NCBI GenBank assembly: GCA_902795385.1
Contig: CADBLC010000007.1
Coordinates: 1 to 32,762, forward strand
Reading direction: 5' to 3'
DNA from: Fibrobacter succinogenes
GTDB lineage: Bacteria; Fibrobacterota; Fibrobacteria; Fibrobacterales; Fibrobacteraceae
DNA length: 32,762 nucleotides
The notes beneath the pieces are model-generated. The model was not told where the DNA came from and searched no databases. It worked only from the letters and a program-made list of their open reading frames with translations. Positions 31,305-32,762 of this stretch are shown one piece after another. Made by a program: the position numbers and the translations under genes. Within the stretch, counting starts at the first letter, position 1. Each line of letters begins with the position of its first letter.

Positions 31305-32113
31305 TGATCCCCGATTGGAAACTGGAACGCTACTTGACGGGCGACTTGCCCGCTGCCGAGATGCGCGAGATTCGCGAACTCGAAAAGACGGACGCGATTT
31401 TCGCGAACCGCGTGAAGATGATGCGCGAGGACAACGCGGCGATTCTCCGCAAGATGCCTTTCGAGAGGCTCTCCGAGAAGATGGACGCGATGCCGGCGCG
31501 TCGCGGTGCTGGCGCAGGTTTTAACGGCGCTGGCAACATCGTGAATTTCAAGCTCGTGAAGTTCGCGGCCGCCGCGGCACTTGTGCTTGCCGTGGTGTCG
31601 GTGGCGCTCTTTAGCCAGCGCGAAGTTATGGCCCCGGCTACGGATGGCGCACAGGTGATGGATGTGGCCATGGTAGACGCTTCGGAAATTCCGGGCGATG
31701 CCGGCGATACGCGCATCAAGGGCATGGACGCCCGCATGGAAGTGTGGAAAAAGACGGCCGACAGTGCCGTGCAGATGTCGAACCTGGACGAAGCCCGCGA
31801 AGGCGACGAAATCCAGCTCCGCTATTCCGTTCCCGAAAAAAGTTTTGGCCTATTGTTCAGCATGGACGGGAATGGCGCCCTCACGATGCACATGGGCAGT
31901 GAAAACCACGCTGTTGAGCTTGCTCCCGGCGAGATGACGACCTTGCCGTTCGCCTACAAGCTCGATAACGCGCCCAAGTTCGAAAAGTTCTTCTTGTTGA
32001 CCTCGCGGAACATGTTCTCCATCAATGCGTCCGATATAGACGCTTCGCTCAAGCAGGAGGGCGTCCGTGTGGTAAGTTTTACGCTGCGTAAAGTGGGGGG
32101 AGTGTCGAAATGA
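31304..32113 (+). CDS. Single-pass membrane protein, putative anti-sigma factor
   Basis: A 269-aa protein starting at the ATG in the TGATG overlap with the sigma gene. N-terminal cytoplasmic part (1-82): DWKLERYLTGDLPAAEMREI, a short helical segment like those that bind ECF sigma factors, but without the zinc-binding HxxxCxxC. One membrane helix (about 84-104, LVKFAAAAALVLAVVSVALF). A periplasmic domain (about 150-265) contains GDEIQLRYSVPEKSFGLLFS, MDGNGALTMHM and LPFAYKLDN, a pattern like DUF4384-type domains that accompany caspase-like proteins. Its stop forms an ATGA overlap with the caspase gene. Role as sigma inhibitor and caspase partner or substrate is inferred from order and topology. 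Confidence 0.7.
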   Translation: MIPDWKLERYLTGDLPAAEMREIRELEKTDAIFANRVKMMREDNAAILRKMPFERLSEKMDAMPARRGAGAGFNGAGNIVNFKLVKFAAAAALVLAVVSVALFSQREVMAPATDGAQVMDVAMVDASEIPGDAGDTRIKGMDARMEVWKKTADSAVQMSNLDEAREGDEIQLRYSVPEKSFGLLFSMDGNGALTMHMGSENHAVELAPGEMTTLPFAYKLDNAPKFEKFFLLTSRNMFSINASDIDASLKQEGVRVVSFTLRKVGGVSK

Positions 32114-32762
32114 GGAATATTATCGAAAAATTGGATACGTCCATAGTGCTTCAGGTTTTTTCCTTGGTGATTTTGCTGGTACTCGCGGCAACGACGGGTG
32201 CGCAGGCCGCGACAGGCTCGGCAGAAACCCAGATTAACCGCTATGTGCTCGCGGTGAGCGCGAATAACGGCGGTAAGGGCCGTCCTATGCTCCGCTATGC
32301 CGAAAGCGACGCGAAGTCGTTTGTGAACGTGCTCAAGGAAATGGGCGGCGTGCAACCGCAGAATATAGTGTTTGTGAAGGGCCCGAGTGTAGAAAAGCTC
32401 CGCCACGAGATGGACGCCCTCGACAAGAAGATTGCCCAGGGCAAGTCTACTGGCGGCCGCAACGAGGTGCTGGTGTACTACAGCGGCCACGCCGACGACA
32501 AGGGCCTTCGCCTTGGCGAAGAAGTGTACAACTGGAAGGAATTCCGCAAGCGTATCGACGCCCTCAAGGGCGACGTGAAGATTGCGGTGATCGACGCCTG
32601 CGGTTCGGGAGCGATTACGCGCCTCAAGGGCGGTGTGGCCGTGCCCGCGTTCATGGTGGACAAGAGCAGCGACATGAAGGGCTATGCCTTTATCACGAGC
32701 AGCACGCAAGATGAATCTAGCCAGGAGAGCGACAAGCTGAAGGGTTCCTTCTTTACGCATTC
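32110..32762 (+). CDS. Exported caspase-like (C14) peptidase, cut by window end
   Basis: At least 217 aa; the gene runs off the window. N-terminal hydrophobic export signal (about 11-33, VFSLVILLVLAATTGAQA), so the domain faces the periplasm. The p20-type caspase fold follows: RYVLAVSANNGG, the catalytic His127 in YYSGHAD and catalytic Cys164 in IDACGSGAI, then ITSSTQDESSQES and a FFTH end, as in bacterial orthocaspases. An acidic S1 pocket, giving Arg/Lys specificity as in metacaspases, cannot be judged without a structure. Four-base ATGA overlap with the membrane protein gene indicates coupled translation. Possible role: cleaving the partner or itself in envelope stress signalling (inference). 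Confidence 0.85.
   Translation, partial: MRNIIEKLDTSIVLQVFSLVILLVLAATTGAQAATGSAETQINRYVLAVSANNGGKGRPMLRYAESDAKSFVNVLKEMGGVQPQNIVFVKGPSVEKLRHEMDALDKKIAQGKSTGGRNEVLVYYSGHADDKGLRLGEEVYNWKEFRKRIDALKGDVKIAVIDACGSGAITRLKGGVAVPAFMVDKSSDMKGYAFITSSTQDESSQESDKLKGSFFTH

Overview
The window looks like chromosomal DNA of a Fibrobacter-type bacterium (Fibrobacterota). Two lipoproteins carry the FISUMP domain ('Fibrobacter succinogenes major paralogous domain'). There are exported plant-cell-wall enzymes (a GH30 glycosidase and a CE15-type glucuronoyl esterase), large exported beta-sandwich proteins, Gram-negative envelope genes and acetate kinase. No rRNA, tRNA, CRISPR array, transposase or phage gene was seen.

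Layout, left to right. 1-267 is the 3' end of an AlkD-like DNA repair gene. 250-6673 is an AT-rich minus-strand island: an operon (1256-aa exported PLAT/IPT protein, 312-aa exported protein, 172-aa small membrane protein) plus two more tandem copies of the small membrane protein. 6746-9474 holds the GH30 enzyme and a YhhN-like membrane protein. 9479-10922 (minus) is a cell-division locus: a coiled-coil protein, zapA and, just after it, a strong candidate 6S RNA. 11023-17317 holds uvrC, a FISUMP lipoprotein, a lone nuoA, an Omp85-type outer-membrane protein and the CE15 esterase. 17410-23410 holds an ABC-F ATPase (Uup type), a 911-aa exported Ig/cadherin-like repeat protein and ackA. 23525-28279 is accessory: a second FISUMP lipoprotein, PAP2 phosphatase, histidine phosphatase, macro domain plus C-terminal helical domain, VWA protein, a possible 21-aa microprotein and a Vat-type acetyltransferase. 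28328-32762 holds a frameshifted exported thioredoxin-like gene, a SIR2-like protein, a cysteine-rich flavodoxin-type oxidoreductase and a three-gene set: ECF sigma factor, single-pass membrane protein placed like an anti-sigma factor, and an exported caspase-like peptidase cut by the window end.

Two patterns recur. About a dozen genes have a -10-like hexamer (TATATT, TAAATT, TATACT) only 6-9 nt before the start codon and no Shine-Dalgarno sequence, so their mRNAs would be leaderless or nearly so; this also decided several starts, including three GTG starts. Second, a 31-nt promoter-like element (GTGACACTTTTG ... GGTGTTAYAC) occurs twice at identical internal spacing, before the flavodoxin-type gene and before the ECF sigma gene. 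It suggests an autoregulated sigma factor whose activity may be tied to a periplasmic caspase. That cluster, with its SIR2-like neighbour and the macro/VWA cluster about 3 kb away, is the best candidate for an undescribed system. All assignments come from reading motifs by eye; no database search was run.
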